Source: Verrucomicrobiaceae bacterium
GTDB taxonomy: Bacteria; Verrucomicrobiota; Verrucomicrobiia; Verrucomicrobiales; Verrucomicrobiaceae
Length of the DNA stretch: 45,962 nt
Assembly: GCA_947507875.1 (NCBI GenBank)
Contig: CANNQP010000036.1
Location: forward strand, 1-45,962
Reading direction: 5' to 3'
Shown here in pieces: positions 26,284-35,800 of the stretch. How positions within the stretch are numbered: position 1 is the stretch's first letter; each line of letters begins with the position of its first letter. A program made the position numbers and the translations under genes. The notes beneath the pieces are model-generated. The model was not told the origin of the DNA, searched no databases, and was given only the letters and a program-made list of their open reading frames with translations.

Positions 26284-27645
26284 TCACACGAGTTCAGGCA
26301 TCGGCTGCCAGCCATCGATCAGGTACTGCGGGCGTCCTGTGAGGTCGTTGAGGGTCGTCTTGACTGTGTCGATGCCCATGAACTGATACAGGGAGGCAAA
26401 GACCTCGCCGAAATGCACCGGGCGTTCGGTGGGTTCACCCCCGAGTTTATCGGTCGCGCCGATGACCTGACCTGTGCGGAAGCCACCGCCTGCTAGAAGT
26501 GCGCCACCGACTCGCGGCCAGTGGTCGCGCCCGCCATCTTTGTTGACGATCGGAGTGCGGCCAAACTCTCCCCAGGCCACCACGGCGACATCTTTGTCTA
26601 GACCGCGCTCATGCAGATCCTCCACCAGGGCGCTCATGCCTTGGTCAAAGAGCGGCAGATGGCGCAGGAGTTGGGGATAGTTATTGTCGTGAAAGTCCCA
26701 GCGACCAAAGTTCAGGGTCACGACGCGAGCCCCCGCTTCCACCAGTCGGCGCGCGAGCAAAAAGTGCTCCAGATTCAGCGGCGCTCCATCTCCGTAGTTT
26801 TTCGGGTCGCCTTTGCCGTAGCGTTCACGGGTTTTGGGTGATTCATGGCTTAAATCCAGGGCTGTCAGTAGTTTGCTACTGGTGAGCACATTCAACGCCT
26901 GTTGATTGAATGCATCCATGCTCGACACAAGGCCGCTGGCATCCATCTCGCGGCGGAATTGGTCAAAACCTTCCAGCAGCGAGCGACGATCCTCTAGCCT
27001 CTCCAGGCTGATGCCATTTAACTTCAAGTCCTCCACCCCTGCGCCATTGGGGCGAAACGCCGCATGGGTATTGCCGCAGTAACCCGGATGCCCTGGAGAG
27101 CCGTAGGGCGGGTGCCCTGCCTTGGGGGCCAGTCCCACAAAAGCCGGCACGGCCGGGTCTGCTTGCCCATGCAGTTTGGAGATGATGGAGCCAAAGGAAG
27201 GCGGGTCCGAAAGTCTTCCCACGGGGGCGCCCCCACCGTTCGGTGGCGGTGGTTTTCCCGTGTAACAGATGAAGCTGTCATGCGCGCCATTGGGGCTGCC
27301 ATACATGCTTCGGATTGGCACGAGCTTATCCATGATCCTCGCCAGTCGTGGAGCATGTTCGGAGATGTGAATGCCAGGTACTGCTGTCTTGATCGGCTTG
27401 TAGGGGCCGCGAATTTCGAGCGGTGCATCCATCTTCAAGTCATACATGTCCTGGTGCGGCGGGGCTCCGCAGAGGTAGATCATGATGACGGACTTGAAGC
27501 TGCGGCCCGTCCGAGCCTCAGCCTCTGCTTTCAGCAAACCTGGCAGGGAAAGTCCACCCATGCCCAGACTGCCGATGCGTAAAAAATCCCGACGGGATAT
27601 CCCGTCGCAGAGTTTTCCTTCCGCTTTGCTAGAAAGAGTAAGCAT
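26284..27645 (-). CDS. DUF1501 Tat-exported protein, copy 3, first gene of the operon
   Basis: The 453-residue protein has a twin-arginine motif SRRDFLRIGS (17-26) and DUF1501 signatures PPHQDMYDLKMDAP, NGAHDSFICYTGKP, VVAWGEFGRTP and GRDHWPR. It is close to copy 1 along its full length, including the shared CDG-SRR N-terminus and the C-terminal TGRPQYL...QPMPEL. It leads a run of six same-strand genes with gaps of only a few to about 100 bases, so a single transcript from about 27.7 kb is expected. Confidence 0.92.
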   Translation of the reverse strand: MLTLSSKAEGKLCDGISRRDFLRIGSLGMGGLSLPGLLKAEAEARTGRSFKSVIMIYLCGAPPHQDMYDLKMDAPLEIRGPYKPIKTAVPGIHISEHAPRLARIMDKLVPIRSMYGSPNGAHDSFICYTGKPPPPNGGGAPVGRLSDPPSFGSIISKLHGQADPAVPAFVGLAPKAGHPPYGSPGHPGYCGNTHAAFRPNGAGVEDLKLNGISLERLEDRRSLLEGFDQFRREMDASGLVSSMDAFNQQALNVLTSSKLLTALDLSHESPKTRERYGKGDPKNYGDGAPLNLEHFLLARRLVEAGARVVTLNFGRWDFHDNNYPQLLRHLPLFDQGMSALVEDLHERGLDKDVAVVAWGEFGRTPIVNKDGGRDHWPRVGGALLAGGGFRTGQVIGATDKLGGEPTERPVHFGEVFASLYQFMGIDTVKTTLNDLTGRPQYLIDGWQPMPELV

Positions 27646-27674
27646 GACCTGTGAAATAAGCCGCGAACAGGGCT

Positions 27675-27692
27675 ACACTTTCAGCAAAGTGT
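27675..27692. promoter_or_regulatory. Inverted repeat upstream of the DUF1501 operon
   Basis: ACACTTT and AAAGTGT arms (7 bp, perfect) are separated by CAGC and lie 30 bases before the ATG of the first operon gene. This could be an operator or a 5' UTR hairpin. No convincing -10/-35 pair was identified around it. Confidence 0.4.
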
Positions 27693-27970
27693 TGGGGCTC
27701 AATTACTCATGTCAGCTCGCTGGGGGCAAAATGACCCAGTGTCTGCCCTTGAAGCTTGTTTGGCTTTTGATGCGGAGCTGTGGGAGCGCTTGTCGATCCG
27801 CACGATTTGGGGTAGCCCCATCCTGGTCAGCGTGACGGTGCGAATCCCAGCATTCGCATTCACGCATGCGGGCCAGTGCTCTGACCCTGTCGCGACGCAG
27901 CCAGGGTGGCCTTTCGGTCCTTGTGCCTGAGGCGAGGACATGCCATGCCTAGCCACACACGTTTTCCACC
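27693..27970. other. Intergenic region between the DUF1501 operon and a small membrane gene
   Basis: Together with 27646-27692 this leaves about 325 bases without a supported gene. Short frames on both strands here have protein sequences with no hydrophobic or conserved pattern and are not accepted. The region presumably holds divergent promoters, but none can be pointed to with confidence. Confidence 0.5.
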
Positions 27971-28222
27971 ATGACCGATTTTTTCCACGCTCTTTCGTTG
28001 GTGATCGTCGGCCTTGTGCTGACGGGCTTGAGCATGGTGATGGGCTGGCATGTTTGGTCATCCAGGAAAAAAGCGGTGGTTCAGGTCTCCCTGGCCGTTG
28101 TGGTACGGAAGCATGACCAGCCGGGTTGGTTCCGTGGGGTGCTCCTTTTCTTTATCCTCTGTGCGGCAGTGCTGCTAGGCGCAGGAGTTCGCTGTCTTGC
28201 GGCAGGAATGACGGGTGGGTGA
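27971..28222 (+). CDS. Small two-helix membrane protein, hypothetical
   Basis: The 83-residue frame MTDFFHALSLVIVGLVLTGL... has two clear hydrophobic helices (about 7-29 and 58-77) separated by a basic loop (SSRKKAVVQ). That is what a real small inner-membrane protein looks like and is not expected of a random frame. There is no Shine-Dalgarno sequence and no recognisable family. It stands alone between two intergenic regions. Confidence 0.5.
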   Translation: MTDFFHALSLVIVGLVLTGLSMVMGWHVWSSRKKAVVQVSLAVVVRKHDQPGWFRGVLLFFILCAAVLLGAGVRCLAAGMTGG

Positions 28223-28529
28223 ACCCAATGCTTTTTGCGCGTCCTTGAACAGCTAGAAAATAGCTGCTGGCTCTCGATCCTAAGTGTCTAGTTTCCGAAC
28301 TGCTACGGCATCACTTTCCTCAAGATCAGGGGCTTTCGTGATCATGGCGGGGAATCAAAGTTCGCCATTTGCCCGCATTGCTCAAACGTGGTGTGTCGAA
28401 TCGGTGTTGGCTAAGAGGGGATGGCGTGGATCACGGCCAACGCAGCCTGGTCGTTTTTTTTTGAGTCGCTTTGCAGGAGAAGCTCCGCCTTGACCTCGGG
28501 GTCAGTTTGCCCCATTTGACGCCCCTCCC
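28223..28529. other. Intergenic region before rpiB-glyA
   Basis: About 307 bases hold no supported gene. A weak hairpin CAGCTA-GAAAA-TAGCTG (28250-28266) could end transcription of the small membrane gene. A T-rich run (28454-28462) and the hairpin at 28491-28504 lie just before the rpiB-glyA start. I see no known riboswitch fold. Confidence 0.5.
28491..28504 (+). promoter_or_regulatory. TCGG-tetraloop hairpin in the rpiB-glyA leader
   Basis: TGACC-TCGG-GGTCA forms a 5-bp hairpin with a four-base loop, 25 bases upstream of the ATG. It may be an operator half-site pair or an RNA hairpin; evidence is limited to symmetry and position. Confidence 0.3.
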
Positions 28530-30218
28530 ATGTCCGATCTGCCTCGAACTCTCGCGATTGCCTCCGATCACGGCGGCCTTGACCTGAAGAACGCTGTCTT
28601 CCATCACCTGCTGGAAGGCGGCTATCGTGTGGAAGATCTCGGTGTGTTCACGACGGACAGCGTGGACTACCCGGACTACGCGGAGCTAGTGGCCGCTCGT
28701 GTGCTGGATGGTCATGCCGACGCAGGCATCTTGGTCTGCACCACCGGCATCGGCATGAGCATCACGGCGAATCGCCACGCAGGCATCCAGGCGAGTCTTG
28801 TCCATGACGCTGAAACCGCCGCCATCACCCGCGAGCACAATGCCAGCAATGTTCTTTGCCTTGCCGGCAAAAGCACTTCCGTCGAAATGGCGAAATCCAT
28901 CGTAGATGCATGGTTGAAAACCCCCTTCGCGGGTGGCCGCCACGCCCGTCGAGTCTCCAAAATGAATAAGCAAGCCCATCCCCTTAGCCTTCTCGCCGCC
29001 GCCGACCCCGCTGTGGCTGCCATTGTCGATGCCGAACAGCACCGCCAGCAGAACAACATTGAGCTCATCGCCAGTGAAAACTTTACCTCGCGCGCCGTCA
29101 TGGCTGCCCAAGGCAGCTGCCTGACAAACAAGTACGCGGAAGGCTATCCCGCCAAACGTTGGTATGGTGGTTGTGAAGAGGTCGATAAAGTCGAGCAGCT
29201 TGCCATTGATCGTGCCTGCCAACTTTTCGGGGCCAAGTATGCGAACGTGCAGCCCCACTCGGGCTCTCAGGCAAATGCCGCTGTTTATTTCAGTGTTCTC
29301 CAGCCCGGTGACAAAGTGCTGGGCATGAACCTAGCCCACGGTGGCCATTTGACCCATGGCAATCCAGCCAACTTCAGCGGGCGCTTCTACAATTTCTGCC
29401 AATACGGCGTCAGCCAGACGGACGAGCGGATCAATTACGATGAACTCGCGGAGGTCGCTCAGCGTGAGCAGCCCAAGATGATCACTGCGGGAGCCAGTGC
29501 CTACCCTCGTCTCATCGACTTCAAGAAGATGAGCGAGATCGCCAAGAGCGTAGGTGCCTACTTGTTCGTCGATATGGCGCACATCGCGGGTCTCGTGGCC
29601 GGTGGAGCACACCCTTCGCCGATGGAGTATGCGGACTTTGTGACCAGCACCACGCACAAAAGCCTGCGCGGTCCGCGTGGCGGCATCATCCTGACCAACA
29701 GCGAGGAGCTGATCAAAAAGATCAACAGCCAAGTCTTCCCTGGAGTCCAAGGCGGTCCTCTCATGCACGTCATCGCTGCCAAGGCGGTCTGTTTTGGCGA
29801 ATGCTTGAAGCCTGAGTTCAAGGATTACACCGCCCAGGTCGTGAAAAACGCCCAGGCCTTGGCTGCCCGTCTCGCCGAGCTCGGCTACCGAATCGTCAGT
29901 GGCGGCACGGACAACCACCTGATGCTTGTTGATCTTCGTCCGAAGGGGCTCAACGGCAAGATCGCCAGCGAGACGCTCGATCACGCAGGCATCACGGTGA
30001 ACAAAAACGGTATCCCCTTCGATACGGAAAAAATTACCCTCGGTGGCGGAATTCGCATCGGCACCCCAGCGGTCACGACGCGCGGCATGAAAGAGGCTGA
30101 GATGGTGCAGATCGCCAACTGGATCGACCGCGCCCTCCAGGGTAAGGATGACCCCGCGGTGCTCGCGCAAATCAAAGCCGAAGTTGCTCAGATCAACGAG
30201 CGCTTCCCCGTGCCGTGA
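28530..30218 (+). CDS. RpiB-GlyA fusion: ribose-5-phosphate isomerase B + serine hydroxymethyltransferase
   Basis: One uninterrupted 562-codon frame encodes two enzymes. Residues 1-143 are a complete Rpi[11 protein letters not shown] at the N-terminus, [16 protein letters not shown] with catalytic-type Cys70, and the family ending GGRHARRV. Residues 145-562 are a full Gly[25 protein letters not shown], and [13 protein letters not shown] with the PLP lysine at about 377. The linker is only a few residues, and ATG 28962 at the junction ([10 protein letters not shown]) could also allow separate translation of GlyA, although no Shine-Dalgarno sequence precedes it. RpiB interconverts ribose-5-P and ribulose-5-P; GlyA makes glycine and methylene-THF from serine. 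Both feed purine synthesis. A strong terminator follows. Confidence 0.95.
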   Translation: MSDLPRTLAIASDHGGLDLKNAVFHHLLEGGYRVEDLGVFTTDSVDYPDYAELVAARVLDGHADAGILVCTTGIGMSITANRHAGIQASLVHDAETAAITREHNASNVLCLAGKSTSVEMAKSIVDAWLKTPFAGGRHARRVSKMNKQAHPLSLLAAADPAVAAIVDAEQHRQQNNIELIASENFTSRAVMAAQGSCLTNKYAEGYPAKRWYGGCEEVDKVEQLAIDRACQLFGAKYANVQPHSGSQANAAVYFSVLQPGDKVLGMNLAHGGHLTHGNPANFSGRFYNFCQYGVSQTDERINYDELAEVAQREQPKMITAGASAYPRLIDFKKMSEIAKSVGAYLFVDMAHIAGLVAGGAHPSPMEYADFVTSTTHKSLRGPRGGIILTNSEELIKKINSQVFPGVQGGPLMHVIAAKAVCFGECLKPEFKDYTAQVVKNAQALAARLAELGYRIVSGGTDNHLMLVDLRPKGLNGKIASETLDHAGITVNKNGIPFDTEKITLGGGIRIGTPAVTTRGMKEAEMVQIANWIDRALQGKDDPAVLAQIKAEVAQINERFPVP

Positions 30219-30244
30219 AGTTTAGAATCTTAACAAAGTGAACA

Positions 30245-30272
30245 GCGGGATGTTGGAAGACATCCCGCTTTT
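30245..30272 (+). terminator. Rho-independent terminator of rpiB-glyA
   Basis: GCGGGATGT (30245-30253) pairs perfectly with ACATCCCGC (30260-30268) around a six-base loop and is followed by TTTT. It lies 26 bases after the stop codon. Confidence 0.88.
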
Positions 30273-30385
30273 CATGGAGAAAGCTTGAGCGGTGAGCGCT
30301 GCTCCTTTGGTTCCCATGGCTCGGGGGCTCTTGGCCTTCATGGTACCAAGCTCTTGGGCCCCTAGGCGACTCCTCCATGTTGGGT

Positions 30386-31279
30386 TCAATGGCCGCAGCT
30401 ACCGTTTTCCTCAGGGGGATCGGTGTCTTGGATATCGGCAGTGGCCTTCAGTTGCTCTATGAAGGCCGTGAATTGGATGTCCTTGGCTTCCTCGATCATG
30501 CGCTGGCGGACAGCATTTTTCACCTGCTCAAAGGCAATCGGTTCGGGTGGGCGACGGCCAAGAAGGGTGCAGACGTGGAATCCGAGTTGGGTGGTGAAGA
30601 CAGGACTGATTTCACCCTCGCGCATGGAAAAGGCGATCGTCTCGAACTCCTCCATGAATTCGCCGCGCTTGAACCAGCCCAGGTCGATCATTTGCTGCTG
30701 ATCCAGACGATGCTGCTCCGCGAGCTTCATGAAGTCTTCCCCGGCGAGCAATTCCTGGCGGATGCCGCGCATGGTCTCGAAGACGTCTTTTCTGCTGGTG
30801 GCCCCCTGCAGACTTTTGGTGATGTGCGCGGCGTGGATGGTCTCCTCGCTCATGTAGTCCCTCAGATGGTTGACGTAGAAGGCGCGCATCTCATCCTCAC
30901 TCGGATCTGGATCGGGTCCGTAGATCTCGGAGAGCATTTGGTCCAAACGAACCCCGTTGGCGACATTTTCACGCACGACGGCTTCATCTTTGTAGGGCAT
31001 GCCGATGCGCATGTAGAACTCAGTTTCCCCACCCGCCTCGTCGATGAGGCGTGCGAGTCGGGCGGTGATGGCCTCTTCGTCCACTTGAGGCACACGGCGC
31101 TTGGCCTCTTGGTTAAGCAGGACACGAGACAAAATGTTATCCTTGGCATAACCGCGGAATTCAGGGTCGCGCTCGCAACAGGCGACTTGGAGCTGGCGCT
31201 CGTAGTGCCCTTTGACGTTGCGGAATTCAGATTCGATGACCTCGTCGTCGATCTCTTCACCATTGATGATCAGTGCCAT
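30386..31279 (-). CDS. PpiC/parvulin-type peptidyl-prolyl isomerase without signal peptide
   Basis: The 297-residue protein has a SurA-like N-terminal helical region (about 1-140) and a parvulin domain (about 150-250: IHAAHITKSLQGATSRKDVF; DLGWFKRGEFMEEFETIAFS; GEISPVFTTQLGFHVCTLLG). The C-terminal tail is short and acidic, ending NGSCGH. Most relatives are exported chaperones, but this one begins MALIINGEEIDDEVIESEF with no hydrophobic signal, so it is probably cytoplasmic, like NifM-type parvulins. It is divergent from ribF with only about 70 bases between the starts. Confidence 0.9.
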   Translation of the reverse strand: MALIINGEEIDDEVIESEFRNVKGHYERQLQVACCERDPEFRGYAKDNILSRVLLNQEAKRRVPQVDEEAITARLARLIDEAGGETEFYMRIGMPYKDEAVVRENVANGVRLDQMLSEIYGPDPDPSEDEMRAFYVNHLRDYMSEETIHAAHITKSLQGATSRKDVFETMRGIRQELLAGEDFMKLAEQHRLDQQQMIDLGWFKRGEFMEEFETIAFSMREGEISPVFTTQLGFHVCTLLGRRPPEPIAFEQVKNAVRQRMIEEAKDIQFTAFIEQLKATADIQDTDPPEENGSCGH

Positions 31280-31350
31280 GGTCGTATGGGAAGACAGTCA
31301 GGCCCTTTCTGCAACCAAGAACCTCAAGCACTCGCCGCCTTCTTTTTTTC

Positions 31351-32280
31351 ATGACTGTCCTTCGATCTTTAGATGCACTTTCGTCCGTGCGTGGGCCTGT
31401 GGCCTTGGCTATTGGCGTCTTTGATGGCCTGCATTTGGGGCACCAGGAAGTGATACGTGCGGCGCAGGAACATGCGCGGCAGCACGAGGGCACGGCGGTC
31501 GTGATGAGCTTTGAGCCGCACCCACTGGCGGTTTTGCGCCCTGAGGCCGTGCCACCGAGGCTTTGTGGACCCGCGTATCGTCAGGTTTTGCTCGAGCGCC
31601 TCGGCATCGACTGCATGCTGCTCTGCCCCTTCGATGAGAACACGGCCGCCACGCCTGCCGAACTTTTTGTGGATACCTTGGTGCGCGCTGGTCGTCCCTT
31701 GGGCTGCATTTCCGTGGGCTACGGGTGGACTTTTGGAAAAAATCGGGCGGGAAACATCCACCGACTCATGGAGGCGGGGGAGCGACAGGGATTTGCCGTT
31801 TATGGCGTGCCACCCGTGCGGGTGGATGGTGCAGTCGTGAGCAGCACGCTCATCCGTGAGGCGGTGATGTCGGGCGATCTTCTGGCCGCTTCACGTTTGC
31901 TAGGAAGAAATTACGCGCTCTATGGGCAGGTTCAGCGTGGTCGTCAGTTGGCGCGTCAATTAGGCTTTCCCACAGCCAATCTGATGCCTGAGGCTGAATT
32001 GCTTCCGCCCCTGGGGGTCTATGCAGCTCGGGTCAAGTTGGCAAACTGCATGATGCCTGCGATCGCCAATCTAGGCGTTCGTCCCACCGTTGAGGAAGGC
32101 GTGGTTCAGCCCAGTCTCGAAGTGCATCTCTTGGATTGGTCGGGTGATCTCTATGGCCAATCTTTGGAAGTCTTTTTAGCCGATTTCATTCGTCCGGAAC
32201 AAAAGTTTCGAGATGTCGAGGAATTGCAAAAGCAAGTCCTGGCCGACATCGCGCTGGCTCGCTCCTTGGCGCAGATTTGA
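31351..32280 (+). CDS. ribF: Bifunctional riboflavin kinase / FAD synthetase
   Basis: The 309-residue enzyme has an N-terminal FAD synthetase (nucleotidyltransferase) domain with IGVFDGLHLGHQ (21-32) and later VSSTLIREAV, and a C-terminal riboflavin kinase domain (GRNYALYGQVQRGRQL, LGFPTANL, GVYAARV). It makes FMN and FAD from riboflavin. ATG 31351 (MTVLRSLDALSSV) was chosen because the longer frame would overlap the start of the divergent isomerase gene. There is no Shine-Dalgarno sequence. It is followed by more than 500 bases of AT-rich non-coding DNA. Confidence 0.95.
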   Translation: MTVLRSLDALSSVRGPVALAIGVFDGLHLGHQEVIRAAQEHARQHEGTAVVMSFEPHPLAVLRPEAVPPRLCGPAYRQVLLERLGIDCMLLCPFDENTAATPAELFVDTLVRAGRPLGCISVGYGWTFGKNRAGNIHRLMEAGERQGFAVYGVPPVRVDGAVVSSTLIREAVMSGDLLAASRLLGRNYALYGQVQRGRQLARQLGFPTANLMPEAELLPPLGVYAARVKLANCMMPAIANLGVRPTVEEGVVQPSLEVHLLDWSGDLYGQSLEVFLADFIRPEQKFRDVEELQKQVLADIALARSLAQI

Positions 32281-32706
32281 ATTCATTTGAAATCATCTAT
32301 AGGTTTAGAAAAAAGTATTTTCTTAGCTTCACGTCGTTCAAGTTTAATCGAATGATGTAAATGAAACGTTTAGGCGCTGCTCGTACTGTTTTAGCTAGTT
32401 GTTAAATCGGGGCATTGACCCAAAAAACACCCAGAATGAGGTTTGGATAATTCGATCACTCATCAATAAATTTGCGCTTCAGCGTCCTCAGCGTGTCATT
32501 TTTTTCTTGGCAGAATGAACGTCTTTGTGTTCTCTGTAGGATTAGTTCAAATGCCAAAAAATAATACTTCAACTTTCAACCTGGATTTGCCCACTCCTTA
32601 ACAGTCTGCTCACTGACCAAACGTTTATGCGTAAACCTTGGTTTTGTTAGTTGATTATCAAAGATTTGTAATGGGGATCAACCGCCATCCATCACCCGAA
32701 AAAGAC

Positions 32707-32735
32707 AGCTCGAATGCAAAGCCTGCATCCGAGCT
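32707..32735. promoter_or_regulatory. Hairpin in the giant-gene leader (terminator-like on the minus strand)
   Basis: AGCTCG-A-ATGCA pairs with TGCAT-C-CGAGCT (11 bp with one A/C mismatch) around a five-base loop. On the minus strand it is followed by GTC and five T, giving terminator-like form facing away from the giant gene, although no minus-strand gene ends here. On the plus strand no T-run follows. Confidence 0.5.
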
Positions 32736-32770
32736 TTGCTGCTGTTTGAATTATTACCGTTTATTTGTGA

Positions 32771-32796
32771 CTGACCTGCCGTTCGCAGGGTCAGTA
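32771..32796 (+). promoter_or_regulatory. Hairpin 26 bases upstream of the giant gene start
   Basis: ACTGACC pairs with GGTCAGT, continuing as TGC/GCA past a single bulged G, around a CGTTC loop. Its position in the presumed 5' UTR makes it a candidate for translational control or mRNA stabilisation. Confidence 0.45.
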
Positions 32797-32821
32797 AAGT
32801 CGATTTAGCAAAAAACCTGCC

Positions 32822-35800
32822 ATGATTACACGCCCAACCCCAACTTCTCTGCCTGAGCGATTGATGCGCACTTTGCGCCAGCCGCTTTGCAAAAAAGTAG
32901 TGTCTTCGATCTTGCTGGCGCAATTCGGCCTCTGGAGCACCCAAGTCCAAGGGGCAACAGGCGTTTGGAATGTCGATGCGGCAGGAAACTGGACGGGCAC
33001 GGCCGGCAACTGGCAAGGTGGCACCATCCCGAACGCTATCGGGGATCTTGCCATTTTCCGCAATGACATCACTGCTGGCCGCACGGTGACCTTGAATGCA
33101 CCCATCACCTTGGGTGGCTTGAAATCGGGCGATCTTTACGGCGGTAGTGTTTTCACTTTCGGTGGCACCTCTGCATTGACCCTGAATGCAGGCATTGGCA
33201 ATGCGTTCATCAGTAAGTTTGGCAGCGCCACAGATGTCATCAGTACCTCGGGTGGTCTCTCATTGGCCTCCGCTACGGATTTCAACATCTACACGGGCGG
33301 TTTTGATGTGAACTCGGCGGTGACAGGAAGTCAGAACATCATCAAGAATGGTTCAGGCTCACTCACCTTCCGGAATACCACGGGATTTTCTGGCAATTAC
33401 ATCATCAACAACGGCACCCTCAACTTCTCAGGTGCCAGTGGAGCGACTTCGGCTCAATTGGGAACCGGCACGGGTGGCATTACCTTGCTGGGCAATGGGC
33501 GCCAGGACTTGGTGGTTTTGGGGTTGCGCAGCAACGGTCCCGCTAGCGACGGAACGGTGGTTTACGGTGGCAACAACAACATCATCGTCTCGGGTGGTGC
33601 AGCCATTAACGTGGATCGAAATTTTGACACGGGTGCTAACGATCGGGTGAACCATCAATTGAACAATCTCACGTTCAATGGTGGTATTTTCCGTACCACC
33701 AGTGGCAACAGCCATCGCTTGACCTTTGCCGGCAGCACCACGCTTCTGGGACAGACCAACGTCTTTGATCCTCTGGCGAACGGAACAGCCACTTTGGCAA
33801 ACCTCACGCTTTCGGGTGCCATCACTGACGGAGCTGCGACCAGCAATCTGATCAAAGAAGGTGTCGGCCGCATGACGATTTCCAACACGGCCAACACCTT
33901 CGACGGAGTCACGGCGGTCAAGAATGGCATCCTTCAGCTGGGTGCGGGTGCCAATGTGGGCGCGGGCGGGGTTTTCATCAATGGTGGTGTTCTTAGCGTG
34001 CCCGATACTGCAACGCTCAATGCAGTTGCTGCCACGACAGGTGGCTTGCGGCTTGTGACCCAGCTTGGCATCTCACGCTATGCCCTGCCGGTGGTCGCTT
34101 ACTCGGGTTCGGCAAATATTGATGGTGCCAATCCTTTGAATTTTGATGTGCCTATCGGTGGTGCTATTCTTGGCATCGATGGCGTCAGCGGTACGGCCAG
34201 CGTCAACACGGCCAACATCGATCTCTCGGCTGTAGGCAATGGCAGCAATCGGGTCTGGTTGAGCAACGCGATTGGTTTTGATCGTACCTATCGTGGCACG
34301 CTGACGAATGGCTCATCGGGTGACCTTCGCCTGCTTTCACCCACCAATAACTTGATTTTGGATACGACCGCTAACCTTCTGGGTGGGGCGGGGGCGACCA
34401 ACAATCTGGTGTTTGGTCTTGATCACGGAAATGCGATTCTTTTCACGAGCAATAACATGCAGAACGTGAACGCTGTGACCTCGGGCGGTACGTTTTCCGG
34501 AGGCGGCACCGTGTCCGTGCGTGTGAACAATGCGAACACACTAGGAACAGTCACTGTGAATCGCGGTGTGACCCTCAACATCAACGGGACAGGCTTAACC
34601 ACCCCTGTTGGTACGGGAATCGTCACAGCCTTGGGTGGAACGATCAGCACCGATGCAACCTCCGACGCTGCATTTGGCAACACTGACTTCCGTCTTTTTG
34701 GCGGCAGTACACTTTTGCTCGATAACCGCTCTGTGACTGGCAACAACACCAACCGTCGTCTGCTTTCGACTTCATCGGTGGCGTTGACGGCATCTTCCTT
34801 GAACCTCGCGAGTGATGGCGGTGCTGCGGGTATCTCGACGCAGAACCTTTCCGCGCTTTCCTACGCAGGGGGGGCTACCATCAACATTGGACGTGATGGA
34901 ACGACTGCCGGCTCTCGTGCCGATTTGATTCTGGGTTCGCTGACTCGTTCAACAGTGACGGGTGCCCGTGGCACGCTTGCCCTCCGTCAGCTTGACGCGC
35001 AGGCTGCCACACTCGGCACTGCTTCAGCTACTTCGCGTATTCTCGTGAGCAGTGGGGCTCCAACTCCAACCAATGGCATGGTGGGAGCCAATATCGCCCT
35101 GTTCGGAGGTGCTAACATGCAAGATGGTACCTTGCCCCTTTTCGCCACGTATGATGTCACCAACGGTTTCCAGGCTGCAACCTTCACTCAAACGGCCTTT
35201 GCTGGAACGACCACTGCATCCATTGTCGATCTGAATGGCGCGGCAGTTGTGGCTGGTACACAAAGTGTTCAAGCGCTTCGTTTCCGTTCAACGGCGAATA
35301 CTCATACCCTCACGGGTGGTTCGCTCACACTCGGTGCAGCGGCGGGTGCAGGCCAGGGTGCAGGCCTTTTCTTGGTTCACACGGCGGACAGCGAAGTGAT
35401 CCATACAACGCCGATTACCTTTTCCACGGGTCAGGAAGGCTTGATCTACACCTCCACGACGGGCGGTAGTAGCATCGTGCGATTGAACGGTAACCTGACA
35501 GGAACAAACGGACTCACCACCTTTGGCGATGGAGCTCTTCGCTTGGGTGGCACTAATAGTTTTGGAGGACCTTTGACCATCAACGCCGGTCAGGTGCGTC
35601 TGGCCAGTGTCGCGGCGGCGGGTCCAGTGACAGGAGCTCCCACCGAAATCAATGTGTGGGGTGGTATGTTGTTCCTTGGCGCGTCTCAGCGTTTCAACAA
35701 CAACGCCAACTTCTACAACGATGCTCGTTTCGGCAATGACAACGTGGGAAGTTCCATGCTGAACAACATCACCGTGCAGCCCCGCACGGGTAGTTCTGCG

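Larger units (their letters stand above)
32281..32821. other. AT-rich intergenic leader before the giant surface-protein gene
   Basis: These 541 bases hold no supported gene and are visibly richer in A and T than either neighbour. Two hairpins lie in the 3' third. The region probably carries the promoter and a long 5' UTR for the giant gene; I could not fix a promoter. Confidence 0.6.

Noticed and set aside
27590..27607. 18-bp perfect palindrome CGACGGGATATCCCGTCG
   Set aside because: It lies inside the codons for the twin-arginine motif (DGISRRD) of the first DUF1501 gene and is adequately explained by coding; no second copy was noticed.
27699..28061. Overlapping short frames on both strands (27699-28061 minus, 27709-27930 plus)
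   Set aside because: No hydrophobic, conserved or compositional sign of a real protein, and they conflict with the better two-helix frame at 27971-28222.
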